A stretch of 35,335 nucleotides of DNA from contig NZ_SSNA01000168.1 in assembly GCF_004799445.1 (NCBI RefSeq), positions 1-35,335 of the forward strand, written 5' to 3'. Position numbers and translations under genes: made by a program. The notes beneath the pieces were generated by a model. The model was not told where the DNA came from. It saw only the letters and a list, made by a program, of their open reading frames with translations, and searched no databases. How positions within the stretch are numbered: the stretch's first letter is position 1; every line of letters starts with the position of its first letter. Positions 24,381 through 32,216 of this stretch are shown one piece after another. Source of the DNA: Bradyrhizobium sp. GTDB lineage: Bacteria > Pseudomonadota > Alphaproteobacteria > Rhizobiales > Xanthobacteraceae.

Positions 24381-24992
24381 ATGCGAAACGTGATTGCCAT
24401 CAATGCCGCAGCCCGCCAAGGCATCATCGCCGCCCAGGCGACCTCGGACGAAATGCTGCTGGAAAGTATTGCCGATGGCGGCCGGACCGCGATGCACATC
24501 CTTTACTCCCGTCACAATGTACGGGTTTACCGCTTCGTGCTGCGCATGGTGCGGGATGCCACCATGGCGGAAGACCTCGTCAGCCAGGTCTTCCTTGACG
24601 TGTGGCGCACCGCCAGCCAGTTCGAAGGGCGTTCCCAGGTCTCCACCTGGCTATTGTCCATCGCCCGCTTCAAGGCGCTGACCGCGCTGCGTCAGCGCCG
24701 GCACGAGGACATCGACCAGGAAGACATGCTTGAGATCGCCGACGATGCCGACACACCGGAAGCGTCGCTCGATCGCAGCACCACCAGCGCCATTCTGCGC
24801 GCCTGCGTTGCCAAACTGTCCCCGGCGCACCGCGAGATCATCAACCTCGTCTATTACCACGAGAAGTCGGTGGAAGAGGTCGGCGCCATCATCGGCATCC
24901 CCCAGAGCACGGTGAAAACCCGGATGTTCTATGCCCGCAAACAGCTCGCCGACCTGCTCAAGGTAGCCGGCGTCGACAGCCTGGCTGCGTGA
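24381..24992 (+). CDS. ECF-subfamily RNA polymerase sigma factor
   Basis: 203-residue sigma factor. Region 2 spans about 38-106 (AMHILYSRHNVRVYRFVLRMVRDATMAEDLVSQVFLDVWR, then STWLLSIARFKALTALR). Region 4 is at about 138-192 (LSPAHREIINLVYYHEKSVEEVGAIIGIPQSTVKTRMFYARKQL). AGGGGAG lies six bases before the ATG at 24381, which is preferred over the open frame starting at 24360. Neither neighbour looks like an anti-sigma factor (no ZAS zinc motif or membrane anti-sigma), so control is not evident locally. An L,D-transpeptidase gene lies 285 bases downstream on the same strand and could be a target. Confidence 0.88.
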   Translation: MRNVIAINAAARQGIIAAQATSDEMLLESIADGGRTAMHILYSRHNVRVYRFVLRMVRDATMAEDLVSQVFLDVWRTASQFEGRSQVSTWLLSIARFKALTALRQRRHEDIDQEDMLEIADDADTPEASLDRSTTSAILRACVAKLSPAHREIINLVYYHEKSVEEVGAIIGIPQSTVKTRMFYARKQLADLLKVAGVDSLAA

Positions 24993-25277
24993 AATCAGGC
25001 CTCGGATAGCCGGCTGAAGTTTCTTGGGCCCGAACTGACTGCAACGATCCGAGGAAGCCACCCTCTTCGGGTCGTTTGCGCGTTTGCGGATCGCCCCGAA
25101 ACCAGCCGATCAGGACTCCCGTGCCACCGGCAAGAGGCGAAAATCACAAACATTCCAGCGAGATATTCGGATTGCTTGCCATCGCGCCGTCCCTGAGATT
25201 TGATGGCGCCGGTGATTTGGCAGACGGCAAAGCACGCCCGGCAACGCCAGACGACCGCGCTAAAAGGAGACGCTTGA

Positions 25278-25871
25278 ATGACAAAATTTCGCCACCTGAT
25301 CTGGATGGTGATTGCGGCAGCCGGACTGATGCTTTCGGTCTCGCACGGCCTTGCGCAGCAGCCCGATGTCGGTGACCAGCCTGGTCTTCTGCCGGACGAT
25401 TCCGTTGAGCTTGATCCGGAATGGCAGAAGCAGATGGTGTATTATCGCACAACGGAAGCGCCGGGCACCATCATCATCGCCACGGCCGAACGCCATCTCT
25501 ATCTGGTGCAGCCCGGCGGCCGCGCGATACGCTACGGCATCGGCGTTGGCCGCGACGGCTTCCAGTGGCAGGGATTGCTGAGTATCGCGAGAAAAGCGGA
25601 ATGGCCGGACTGGACACCGCCGCCGGAGATGATCGAGCGCCAGCCTTATCTGCCGCGCTTCATGGCCGGCGGGCCCGGCAATCCGCTCGGCGCGCGGGCG
25701 ATGTATCTCGGCACCACCGTCTATCGCATTCACGGCACCAACCGGCCGGATACGATCGGCACCAAGGTGTCGTCCGGCTGCTTCCGGCTGGTCAACACCG
25801 ACGTCGCCGACCTCTACGATCGTGTCCCGGTGGGCACCAAGGTTGTCGTGCGGCAGAAGCCGGAACTGTGA
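25278..25871 (+). CDS. L,D-transpeptidase (YkuD family)
   Basis: 197-residue exported cell-wall enzyme that forms 3-3 peptidoglycan cross-links or attaches proteins to peptidoglycan. A signal peptide (LIWMVIAAAGLMLSVSHGLAQ) precedes the YkuD domain (about 63-192). The catalytic motif is intact: H152 in YRIHGTNRPDTIG and the nucleophile C168 in SSGCFRL. AAAGGAG lies just upstream of the ATG. Alphaproteobacteria carry many paralogues, so the exact role (for example envelope stress) is not readable. It lies between the ECF sigma factor and an amino acid binding protein, all on the plus strand but with separate gaps. Confidence 0.92.
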   Translation: MTKFRHLIWMVIAAAGLMLSVSHGLAQQPDVGDQPGLLPDDSVELDPEWQKQMVYYRTTEAPGTIIIATAERHLYLVQPGGRAIRYGIGVGRDGFQWQGLLSIARKAEWPDWTPPPEMIERQPYLPRFMAGGPGNPLGARAMYLGTTVYRIHGTNRPDTIGTKVSSGCFRLVNTDVADLYDRVPVGTKVVVRQKPEL

Positions 25872-25928
25872 CCGCGACGGCTGCGTTCGCAGCCGTTCGA
25901 TTTTCCCGATAGTGGTGAGAGACAAATC

Positions 25929-26966
25929 ATGCGGACATTCCGAGGCGGCCTCCTGATTGGGCTGGCGGTCGCAGTCGCGGTCGCGGCCGTCGCCGCCGCC
26001 TATGAACTCTATGATACGCGCACCCTGAAACGGACGGTCCGTCGCGGCGAAGTGCTGTGCGGCGTCAACAAGGGCCTGCCCGGCTTCTCGATCCCCGACG
26101 ACAAGGGCAACTGGACTGGCTTCGACGTCGACTTCTGCCGGGCGGTCGCGGCCGCCATCTTCAACGACCCCAACAAGGCAAGGTTCATTCCGCTCGACGC
26201 CAATGAGCGCTTCAAGGAACTGCAAAGCCGCAAGGTGGATATTCTTTCGCGCAACTCGACCTGGAGCATGTCGCGCGAGGAGAACTACGACCTTTATTTT
26301 CCGGCGGTCGCCTATTATGACGGCCAGGGATTCATGCTGCCGCGCTTGCGCAAAATCGATTCCGCGCTCGACCTCAACGACAGCAAGGTCTGCGTGCAGG
26401 AGGCGACGACGACGCAACTCAATCTTGCGGACTACTTCCGCACCAACAACATGAAATACCAGGAGATCAAGTTCGGTAAACTGGACGATGTCATCAAGGC
26501 CTATGAATCCGGGCAATGCGACACGCTCACCGCCGACGTCTCCCAGCTTTATGCGCTGCGGTTGAACCTCGGCAAGCCAGGCGATCACGTCATCCTGCCC
26601 GACGTCATTTCAAAGGAGCCGCTGGCGCCTGTCGTGCGCCAGCGCGACGACGACTGGATGATGATCGTGAAGTGGACGCTCTACGCCATGATCAACGCCG
26701 AGGAGCTCGGCGTCACCTCAAAGAACATCGACGAGGCGCTGAAGTCGAAGAAGCCGGACGTGATGCGGCTGGTTGGCACCGAAGGCAGCTACGGCGAAGA
26801 TCTCGGGCTGACGAAGGATTGGGCCGCCCGCATCATCCGTCACGTCGGCAATTACGGCGAGGTCTATGAGCGCAATGTCGGATCGGAATCCAGGCTGAAG
26901 ATTCCGCGCGGGCTCAACCAGCTCTGGAGCGCCGGCGGCATCCAGTACGCACCGCCGATCAGGTGA
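25929..26966 (+). CDS. Polar/general amino acid ABC transporter substrate-binding protein (AapJ/BztA-like)
   Basis: 345-residue periplasmic binding protein of the SBP_bac_3 family. A hydrophobic alanine/valine-rich N-terminus serves as signal peptide. GEVLCGVNKGLPGFSIPDDKGNWTGFDVDFCRAVAAAIF is the AapJ/BztA signature, and RNSTWSMSREENYDLYF holds the family arginine that grips the amino acid carboxylate. The three-cysteine pattern (VLCGV, FCRAV, QCDTL) is common in this subgroup. The permease and ATPase genes (AapQMP) are not present downstream, where a repeat and a convergent gene begin, so this is an orphan binding protein. Confidence 0.9.
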   Translation: MRTFRGGLLIGLAVAVAVAAVAAAYELYDTRTLKRTVRRGEVLCGVNKGLPGFSIPDDKGNWTGFDVDFCRAVAAAIFNDPNKARFIPLDANERFKELQSRKVDILSRNSTWSMSREENYDLYFPAVAYYDGQGFMLPRLRKIDSALDLNDSKVCVQEATTTQLNLADYFRTNNMKYQEIKFGKLDDVIKAYESGQCDTLTADVSQLYALRLNLGKPGDHVILPDVISKEPLAPVVRQRDDDWMMIVKWTLYAMINAEELGVTSKNIDEALKSKKPDVMRLVGTEGSYGEDLGLTKDWAARIIRHVGNYGEVYERNVGSESRLKIPRGLNQLWSAGGIQYAPPIR

Positions 26967-26979
26967 TGGCCTTCGGGCT

Positions 26980-27058
26980 CGTCATTGCGAGGAGCGCAGC
27001 GACGAAGCAATCCAGTCTTTTCGTTGCTCTGGATTGCTTCGCTTCGCTCGCAATGACG
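26980..27058. repeat. Palindromic intergenic repeat, CGTCATTGCGAG family (second copy)
   Basis: Arms CGTCATTGCGAG (26980-26991) and CTCGCAATGACG (27047-27058) enclose inner arms GAAGCAATCCAG and CTGGATTGCTTC. It is the same family as 7740-7853 and again sits exactly between two convergent genes (stops at 26966 and 27061). A bidirectional terminator role is plausible. Confidence 0.85.
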
Positions 27059-27060
27059 GG

Positions 27061-28200
27061 TTAATACCCCTTCATCCGTGCCAATTGGTCGGCGTGGAAA
27101 TTGCTGTCACCGAACATTTCCTGGCAGACCCGCGCCCGCTTCATGAAGAAGCCGATGTCGAACTGGTCGGTCATGCCCATGCCGCCATGCATCTGCACGC
27201 CTTCCTGGACCGCCAGTGTCGCGGTTGACCCCGCGCGCGCCTTGGCGACCGCCACCGCTGCTGCGGCATGTTCAAAATTCGCATCCAGCGTCTGCAACGC
27301 CTTCAGCACCGTGGCGCGGGTGATCTCGATCTCGATATAAAGCTGCGCGGCGCGGTGCTGCAGCGCCTGAAATTCGCCGATCGCCTTGCCGAATTGCCTG
27401 CGCTCCCTGAGGTAGTTGACGGTTCGCCCGAACACCTCCTCGGCGACGCCGACCATCTCGGAGGCGACCGCGCCGCGGCCGATGTTGAGCACGCCTTCCA
27501 GCAAAACCCCGCCCTGGTCGACGTCGCCGAGCACGCTATCGGCGTTGACCTCGACGTTATCGAACTTGATCCGCGCCGCATTGTGCGAATCGACCATCGC
27601 GGTGCGTTCGACATCAATGCCTTTGGCTTTGGGATCGACCAGGAACAAGGTCAGCCCATCGCGCTCGCCGGCCGCGCCCGCGGTGCGCGCCGCCACGATC
27701 AGAAGGCCGGCGGTATGGCCATCGATCACGAAGGCCTTGTCGCCAGCCAGCCTGAAGCCGTTGCCGGAACGCACCACCTGCATCCTTGTCATCAATGGGC
27801 GATGTTTTGTCCCTTCGTCGATGGCGAGCGAAGCGAGCAAGGAACCGTCGGCGATCCCGGGCAAATGCTCGGATTTCTGCGCGGCGCTGCCGCCGCGCGA
27901 CAGCGCGGAAGCCGCCAGCACGGACGTGCTGAGAAACGGCGACGGCATCAGGTTGCGGCCGATCTCTTCCATCACCACGCCGGCCTCGACGCAGCCCAGG
28001 TCGCTGCCGCCGAATTCCTCCGGCACCAGCAAGCCGGAAAATCCCATCTCGGCGAAGGTCTTCCACAGCTCGCGGGAAAATCCGGTCGCGTCTTTGGCGT
28101 CGCGCAGCTGTCGCAGATGCGACACCGGCGCCTTGTCGCTGATAAGGCCACGCGCGCTGTCGCGCAGCATGGATTGTTCTTCGGTGAGGACGAGGGCCAT
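27061..28200 (-). CDS. Acyl-CoA dehydrogenase family protein, apparently without catalytic glutamate
   Basis: 379-residue flavoprotein of the acyl-CoA dehydrogenase family (N-terminal helical, middle beta and C-terminal helical domains). The C-terminal FAD-contact motif RERRQFGKAI (265-274) and MHGGMGMTD (337-345) are present. The position that carries Glu in isovaleryl-CoA-type enzymes reads NIGR (239-242), and the C-terminal position used by medium-chain-type enzymes reads MFGDSN (362-367), so no usual catalytic base is visible. The second acyl-CoA dehydrogenase upstream (28354-29538) has the complementary features. Such pairs form alpha-beta hetero-oligomers in steroid and side-chain catabolism. 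The visible ribosome-binding site is weak. The substrate is unknown. Confidence 0.9.
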   Translation of the reverse strand: MALVLTEEQSMLRDSARGLISDKAPVSHLRQLRDAKDATGFSRELWKTFAEMGFSGLLVPEEFGGSDLGCVEAGVVMEEIGRNLMPSPFLSTSVLAASALSRGGSAAQKSEHLPGIADGSLLASLAIDEGTKHRPLMTRMQVVRSGNGFRLAGDKAFVIDGHTAGLLIVAARTAGAAGERDGLTLFLVDPKAKGIDVERTAMVDSHNAARIKFDNVEVNADSVLGDVDQGGVLLEGVLNIGRGAVASEMVGVAEEVFGRTVNYLRERRQFGKAIGEFQALQHRAAQLYIEIEITRATVLKALQTLDANFEHAAAAVAVAKARAGSTATLAVQEGVQMHGGMGMTDQFDIGFFMKRARVCQEMFGDSNFHADQLARMKGY

Positions 28201-28233
28201 GGGAGGTTCCGTTTAGACAGTTATTTCCAGGTT

Positions 28234-28332
28234 GTCATTCGGGGGCGCGAGTGAAACGAGCGAACCCGGAACCCTACGCCCGATGGTGGTTGTGGATTCC
28301 GGGCTCGCGACTTCGTCGCGCCCCGGAATGAC
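28234..28332. repeat. Palindromic repeat, GTCATTCCGGGG family
   Basis: Arms GTCATTCGGGGGCGCG and CGCGCCCCGGAATGAC surround inner arms near GAACCCGGAA and TTCCGGGCTCGC. It lies in the 153-base junction between the two acyl-CoA dehydrogenase genes. It is distinct from the CGTCATTGCGAG family. Confidence 0.8.
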
Positions 28333-28353
28333 GGCTTGCGGTGGCCGGCGGCC

Positions 28354-29538
28354 TCACGCCCCTGGCAGATCGAGAATCCGTTTGGCCACGATTCCGAGCA
28401 TCACCTCCGAGGTGCCCCCCTCGATCGAATTGGCCTTGGTGCGCAGCCAGGCGCGCGGCCGGGCGCCGCCCTTCGAGCGCTCGCTCTCCCATTCCAGGGC
28501 ATCGATGCCGCCCGCGGACATCAATATCTCGTAGCGGCGCTTGTTGAGCTCGGTGCCGTAATATTTCATCGCCGAGGAAAACGCCGGATGCCCCTCGCCC
28601 GCCTTGGCCAGGTCGACCGCGCGCTCGGCGGCGCAAGCCAGCGCCGCCTCGTCGATCTCGAAGGCGGCGATTTGTCCACGCAGGATCGGATCCTCCAGCC
28701 GGCCGTGCTCGTCGGTGCCGACCGAGTCCGCGGCGATCTGCCCGAGCGGCCGGCCAACGCCGCGTTCACCCATGCCCGATATCATCGCACGCTCATGCTG
28801 CAGCAGATATTTGGCCACGTCCCAACCCCGGTTGATCGTGCCGACCACATTCGCCTTCGGCACCCGGACATCGTCGAAGAAGGTTTCGCAGAATGGCGAC
28901 CGGCCCGAGATCAGGAGAATAGGCTTGGTCGAGACGCCGTTTGAAGCCATGTCGAACAGAATAAAACTGATGCCGTCGTGCTTCTTGGCCGCCGGATCGG
29001 TCCGCACCAGGCAGAAGATCCAGTCGGCGTAATTGGCATAGGAGGTCCAGATCTTCTGGCCGTTGATGATGAAATCGTCGCCATCGCTTTCGGCGCGGGT
29101 TTGCAGCGACGCAAGATCCGATCCGGCGTTCGGTTCGGAATAGCCCTGGCACCAGCGGATCAGGCCCGCCGCAATCCTGGGCAGGTGCTCCTTCTTCTGC
29201 GCGTCGGTGCCGTATTTGAGCAGGGCCGGACCGAGCATGGAGATGCCGAACGAGGTCAGTGGCTGGCGCGCGCCGAGCGCGGCCATCTCCTGGCGCACGA
29301 TCTTTGTCTGTTCGGGATCGAGGCCGCCACCGCCGAATTCTTTCGGCCAATGCGGCACGGTCCAGCCCTTGTCGCGCATCCGCTCGAACCAGACGCGCTG
29401 CGGCTCGGATGAGAATGTGGTGTTTCGGCCGCCCCAGAAGGTATCTTCCTCCGAGGTCATTGGCCGCCGCATCTCCGGCGGGCAATTGGCCTCCAGCCAA
29501 AGGCGGGTTTCGCGGCGAAATTGTTCCAGATCGGACAT
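28354..29538 (-). CDS. Acyl-CoA dehydrogenase family protein (probable catalytic partner)
   Basis: 394-residue acyl-CoA dehydrogenase. Middle-domain signature WCQGYSEPNAGSDLASLQT (129-147) and DFIINGQKIWTSYA (155-168) are intact. A glutamate is present at both known catalytic locations: E249 in LQHERAMI (isovaleryl-CoA type) and E373 in NSIEGGTSEVML (medium-chain type). The RxQFG flavin-contact motif of the C-terminal domain is replaced by RGVGRPLG, whereas the downstream protein has it. This complementarity suggests a two-subunit enzyme. It is transcribed first, with a repeat before the second gene. The pathway is probably side-chain or ring-acid degradation, judging from the neighbours. Confidence 0.9.
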   Translation of the reverse strand: MSDLEQFRRETRLWLEANCPPEMRRPMTSEEDTFWGGRNTTFSSEPQRVWFERMRDKGWTVPHWPKEFGGGGLDPEQTKIVRQEMAALGARQPLTSFGISMLGPALLKYGTDAQKKEHLPRIAAGLIRWCQGYSEPNAGSDLASLQTRAESDGDDFIINGQKIWTSYANYADWIFCLVRTDPAAKKHDGISFILFDMASNGVSTKPILLISGRSPFCETFFDDVRVPKANVVGTINRGWDVAKYLLQHERAMISGMGERGVGRPLGQIAADSVGTDEHGRLEDPILRGQIAAFEIDEAALACAAERAVDLAKAGEGHPAFSSAMKYYGTELNKRRYEILMSAGGIDALEWESERSKGGARPRAWLRTKANSIEGGTSEVMLGIVAKRILDLPGA

Positions 29539-29592
29539 CGGCGTTTCCGTTGTTGTTTGGCGGACCTTAGCCCGCGCTTGAGGGAATTCAAT

Positions 29593-29703
29593 ATGTCTCG
29601 GACGCCGCCCATGCAGCCGCGGGATGTGGCCCTGATCGCCAATTCCGTGTATGCGCAGAGCCGCGAGCGATTGAAAAACAAGAGGAAACCCAAATGCGGC
29701 TGA
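29593..29703 (+). CDS. Possible short leader ORF before the decarboxylase-like gene
   Basis: 36 codons starting MSRTPPMQPRDVALIANSVY and ending KNKRKPKCG. GAGGG lies about eight bases before its ATG, and its stop overlaps the next gene's start region by ten bases in another frame, an arrangement that could couple translation. The basic C-terminus and lack of any family resemblance leave its reality open. It may be chance. Confidence 0.3.
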   Translation: MSRTPPMQPRDVALIANSVYAQSRERLKNKRKPKCG

Positions 29704-30239
29704 AGTTGCTTTCGCCTGGCGAAATGAGCGCAGACCAAAAACAGACCTACGATGAATCCATCGCCGGCAAGCGCGGCGCCCCGCCGGCGCCGATGATGGC
29801 CTGGCTCAACAGCCCGGAGATGGCGCGTCACGCCACGCGCCTGGGCGGCGTTTTGCGGTTCGATACGATGTTTCCGGCCGAACTGTCCGAGATCGCCATC
29901 CTGGTGACCGCGCGGCACTGGACCTCGCATTACGAATGGTATGCGCACAAGCGGCTCGCGCTCAAAGGCGGCATGGACCCCAAAATCATCGAGGACATCC
30001 GAGACCGCCGCACGCCGCATTTCGATGACCCCACGGGCCAGATGATCTACGACGTCGCCAAATCGCTGCACGAGGGTCACGGGTTGACCAAGGCCCTCTA
30101 CGAGGAGGCCGTAAAAGTCCTCAGCGTGCGCGGTCTGGTCGAAATCGTTGGCCTGTGCGGCTATTACACCATGGTCTCGATGACGCTAAACACGTTTGAA
30201 TTTGACCTGCCGGAGGGACAAGTGTCCGAGCTTGCGTAG
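29694..30239 (+). CDS. Carboxymuconolactone decarboxylase/AhpD-like family protein
   Basis: 181-residue cytoplasmic protein of the CMD fold. The core helix reads ELSEIAILVTARHWTSHYEWYAHKRLAL (about 63-90). The redox CxxC of AhpD-type members is absent; H79, E81 and H85 occupy that segment, so peroxidase-reductase chemistry is unlikely and a decarboxylase or hydrolase-like role is more plausible. AGAGGA eight bases before the ATG supports the start. It is divergent from the acyl-CoA dehydrogenase pair and followed 53 bases later by a VOC protein, probably one unit. The substrate is unknown. Confidence 0.85.
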   Translation: MRLKLLSPGEMSADQKQTYDESIAGKRGAPPAPMMAWLNSPEMARHATRLGGVLRFDTMFPAELSEIAILVTARHWTSHYEWYAHKRLALKGGMDPKIIEDIRDRRTPHFDDPTGQMIYDVAKSLHEGHGLTKALYEEAVKVLSVRGLVEIVGLCGYYTMVSMTLNTFEFDLPEGQVSELA

Positions 30240-30292
30240 CGGGCGCCCGCTGCATAGATCGTCACGCAGCAACCAGCGCATCCGGAGCGACC

Positions 30293-30787
30293 ATGCCTGA
30301 AAATCCACCTGTCATCGCGGGAACGCGGATCGGGCATGTCCACCTCAAGGTGGCCGATCTCGATCGCGCGCTGGGTTTCTATTGCGGCGTGCTCGGTTTC
30401 GAATTGACGCAACGCCTGAACTCCGGCGCGGCGTTCATTTCGGCCGGCGGCTATCATCACCATATCGGCCTGAACACCTGGGAAAGCAAAGGCGGCCATC
30501 CGCCACCCCCGGGAACGACCGGGCTGTTTCACACGGCCATTCTTTACCCGACCCGCGCTGCGCTGGCGGACGCGCTGCACCGCGTGATGGATGCGGGAAT
30601 CCAGCTCGATGGCGCCAGCGACCATGGCGTCAGCGAAGCGCTCTATCTGCGCGACCCCGACGAGAACGGCGTCGAACTGTATTGGGACCGGCCGGAAGCG
30701 CAATGGCCGCGCAAGCCCGACGGCTCGCTCGCGATGTTCACGCACCGGCTCGATCTCGAGGATCTGCTTCGGCAGCGCGTGGCGTAG
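30293..30787 (+). CDS. VOC-family protein (CatE-like glyoxalase/extradiol dioxygenase fold)
   Basis: 164-residue vicinal-oxygen-chelate protein with two beta-alpha-beta-beta-beta modules. Module 1 begins TRIGHVHLKVADLDRALGFY and module 2 around GLFHTAILYPTRAALADAL. Candidate metal ligands are H15 (or H17), H80 and E128 in DPDENGVELYWDRP, the arrangement used by CatE and related catechol 2,3-dioxygenase-like proteins. The half-size length suggests a dimer or a non-dioxygenase role. GGAG precedes the ATG. It follows the CMD-like gene and may act in the same catabolic step. A palindromic repeat begins one base after the stop codon. Confidence 0.87.
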   Translation: MPENPPVIAGTRIGHVHLKVADLDRALGFYCGVLGFELTQRLNSGAAFISAGGYHHHIGLNTWESKGGHPPPPGTTGLFHTAILYPTRAALADALHRVMDAGIQLDGASDHGVSEALYLRDPDENGVELYWDRPEAQWPRKPDGSLAMFTHRLDLEDLLRQRVA

Positions 30788-30909
30788 CCCTCATGGTGAG
30801 GAGGCGCTCTTGCGCCGTCTCCGGACGATGCTCCGCATCGCCTTGAGAACCATGAGGCCCGTGACCCATCCTTCGAGACGCGGTCTGCCGGCCGCTCCTC
30901 AGGATGAGG
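30788..30909. repeat. Composite palindromic repeat, CCTCATGGTGAGG / CCTCAGGATGAGG family
   Basis: The first unit runs from CCTCATGGTGAGGAGGCGC (30789 on) to AACCATGAGG (ending 30857). The second runs from CCCATCCTTCGAGACG to CTCCTCAGGATGAGG (ending 30909). It separates the convergent VOC and MFS genes and starts one base after the VOC stop. Its right end supplies the MFS stop codon (30899-30901). Confidence 0.82.
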
Positions 30910-32128
30910 TCCCGCCCCGTCCCCGCACCATGATCAAGACGGCAGCGATCAGTTCGAGCCCGATGCAGCCGTAGAACGGCAGGGTGTAGCTGCCGGACGC
31001 ATCGCGCAGCAGGCCAACGATGCCCGGCCCGAACGCATAGGTAACCTGGGTGATCGCCGTGGCCAGGCTGATCAGCACGCCAAACGAGCGCGGGTCGAAT
31101 TCGCGCTGGATGATCAGGGAAGGCAATGTAATCATATTGCCGACCGAGAACCCAAACAGCGCGCAGGCCGCGATCAGCAGCACTTCGTTGCGCGAATTGA
31201 TGATGACCGCCAGCGCCACGGCCTGACTTGCAAACGATAGCGCGGACGCCAGCCGCTGGTTGAGCCGGTCGATCACGGTAGAGAACAAGACCCGCCCCAC
31301 CACCGCCATCGCCGTCAGCACCGCGACCGCGACGGCCGCGTGTTCGCGTCCGATCAAGGGATCGAGAAAGCTGATCAGATGGACGACGAACCCGACCTGC
31401 GCGCACAGCACCAGCGCGAACGCGATCGATACGGTGAGGAATGCAACGTCGCGGAGCGCCAGCGCGCGTATCCGCGATGCGGACGCGGCTTCCGGAACCG
31501 GCAATTCCGTTTCGACCCGGCAATCCGGTGGCCGGCCGACAAAAATAACAATGACAGGAATTGTCAGCACGAGCATCGCGATCGCCGCCGACATCATGGC
31601 GCCGGCAAACCCGAAACGATCGATCGCGACCACCAACAGCGGCACCCCGATAATGCCGCCGAAGCTTGCGCCGTTCAGCGCCAGGCTGATCGCCATGCCG
31701 CGCTTCTTGTCGAACCACAGACCGAGCGTGTTGGTGATGACGCCTATGCTGGTGCCTGCCCAACCCAACGCAAGCACGGCATCGGCGGCATAAAGCTGCC
31801 AGAGCTCGGTGACCCGGCCAATCAGCACGGCGGCGGCCGCCATCGCACATACGCCCGCCAGCAGGCAATTGCGCGGACCCAGGATGCGGATCGCCTCGCT
31901 GACGGAGACGATCAGCAACGCACCGAATAGATAGAAGAAGGTCGTGGCGGACGAGATCAGGGAAGTTGGCCAGCCGCGCAGACGGTGCAATTCGGCGACA
32001 TAGACGGTCTGGCCGTAGAAGCCGAGACCCCAGCCGAAGATGGCCACCAAAAAGCACACCGCGACGATCCGCCAGCCGTCGTAGCGGATGGATGTTTCGT
32101 CGACGGCGGTGGGACTGGACGCTTCCAT
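30899..32128 (-). CDS. Major facilitator superfamily transporter (monocarboxylate/oxalate-formate antiporter type)
   Basis: 409-residue inner-membrane transporter with about 12 hydrophobic helices in two bundles. DGWRIVAVCFLVAIFGWGLGFYG at the N-terminus and the cytoplasmic motif LWFDKKRGMAISLALNGASFGG (about 135-158) are typical of MCT/OFA-like MFS carriers of organic acids. A loop of about 30 hydrophilic residues separates the halves. The last residues (GRGGTSS and stop) are encoded by the right end of the palindromic repeat, so its C-terminus may have been remodelled by insertion. It converges on the VOC gene and fits uptake or export of the acid handled by this catabolic cluster; the substrate is unknown. 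Confidence 0.88.
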   Translation of the reverse strand: MEASSPTAVDETSIRYDGWRIVAVCFLVAIFGWGLGFYGQTVYVAELHRLRGWPTSLISSATTFFYLFGALLIVSVSEAIRILGPRNCLLAGVCAMAAAAVLIGRVTELWQLYAADAVLALGWAGTSIGVITNTLGLWFDKKRGMAISLALNGASFGGIIGVPLLVVAIDRFGFAGAMMSAAIAMLVLTIPVIVIFVGRPPDCRVETELPVPEAASASRIRALALRDVAFLTVSIAFALVLCAQVGFVVHLISFLDPLIGREHAAVAVAVLTAMAVVGRVLFSTVIDRLNQRLASALSFASQAVALAVIINSRNEVLLIAACALFGFSVGNMITLPSLIIQREFDPRSFGVLISLATAITQVTYAFGPGIVGLLRDASGSYTLPFYGCIGLELIAAVLIMVRGRGGTSS

Positions 32129-32216
32129 GCGAGTCTTTGCCCGGGATCAGACACCGCACGCTAGCGGATGGCAGATCGCAAAGCTTCGTCCATTACCGAA
32201 GCGTGCGATCGGAAGA

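Noticed and set aside
25260..26588. 442-codon minus-strand open frame opposite the L,D-transpeptidase and amino acid binding protein
   Set aside because: It crosses two real genes and their gap on the opposite strand and has no family features.
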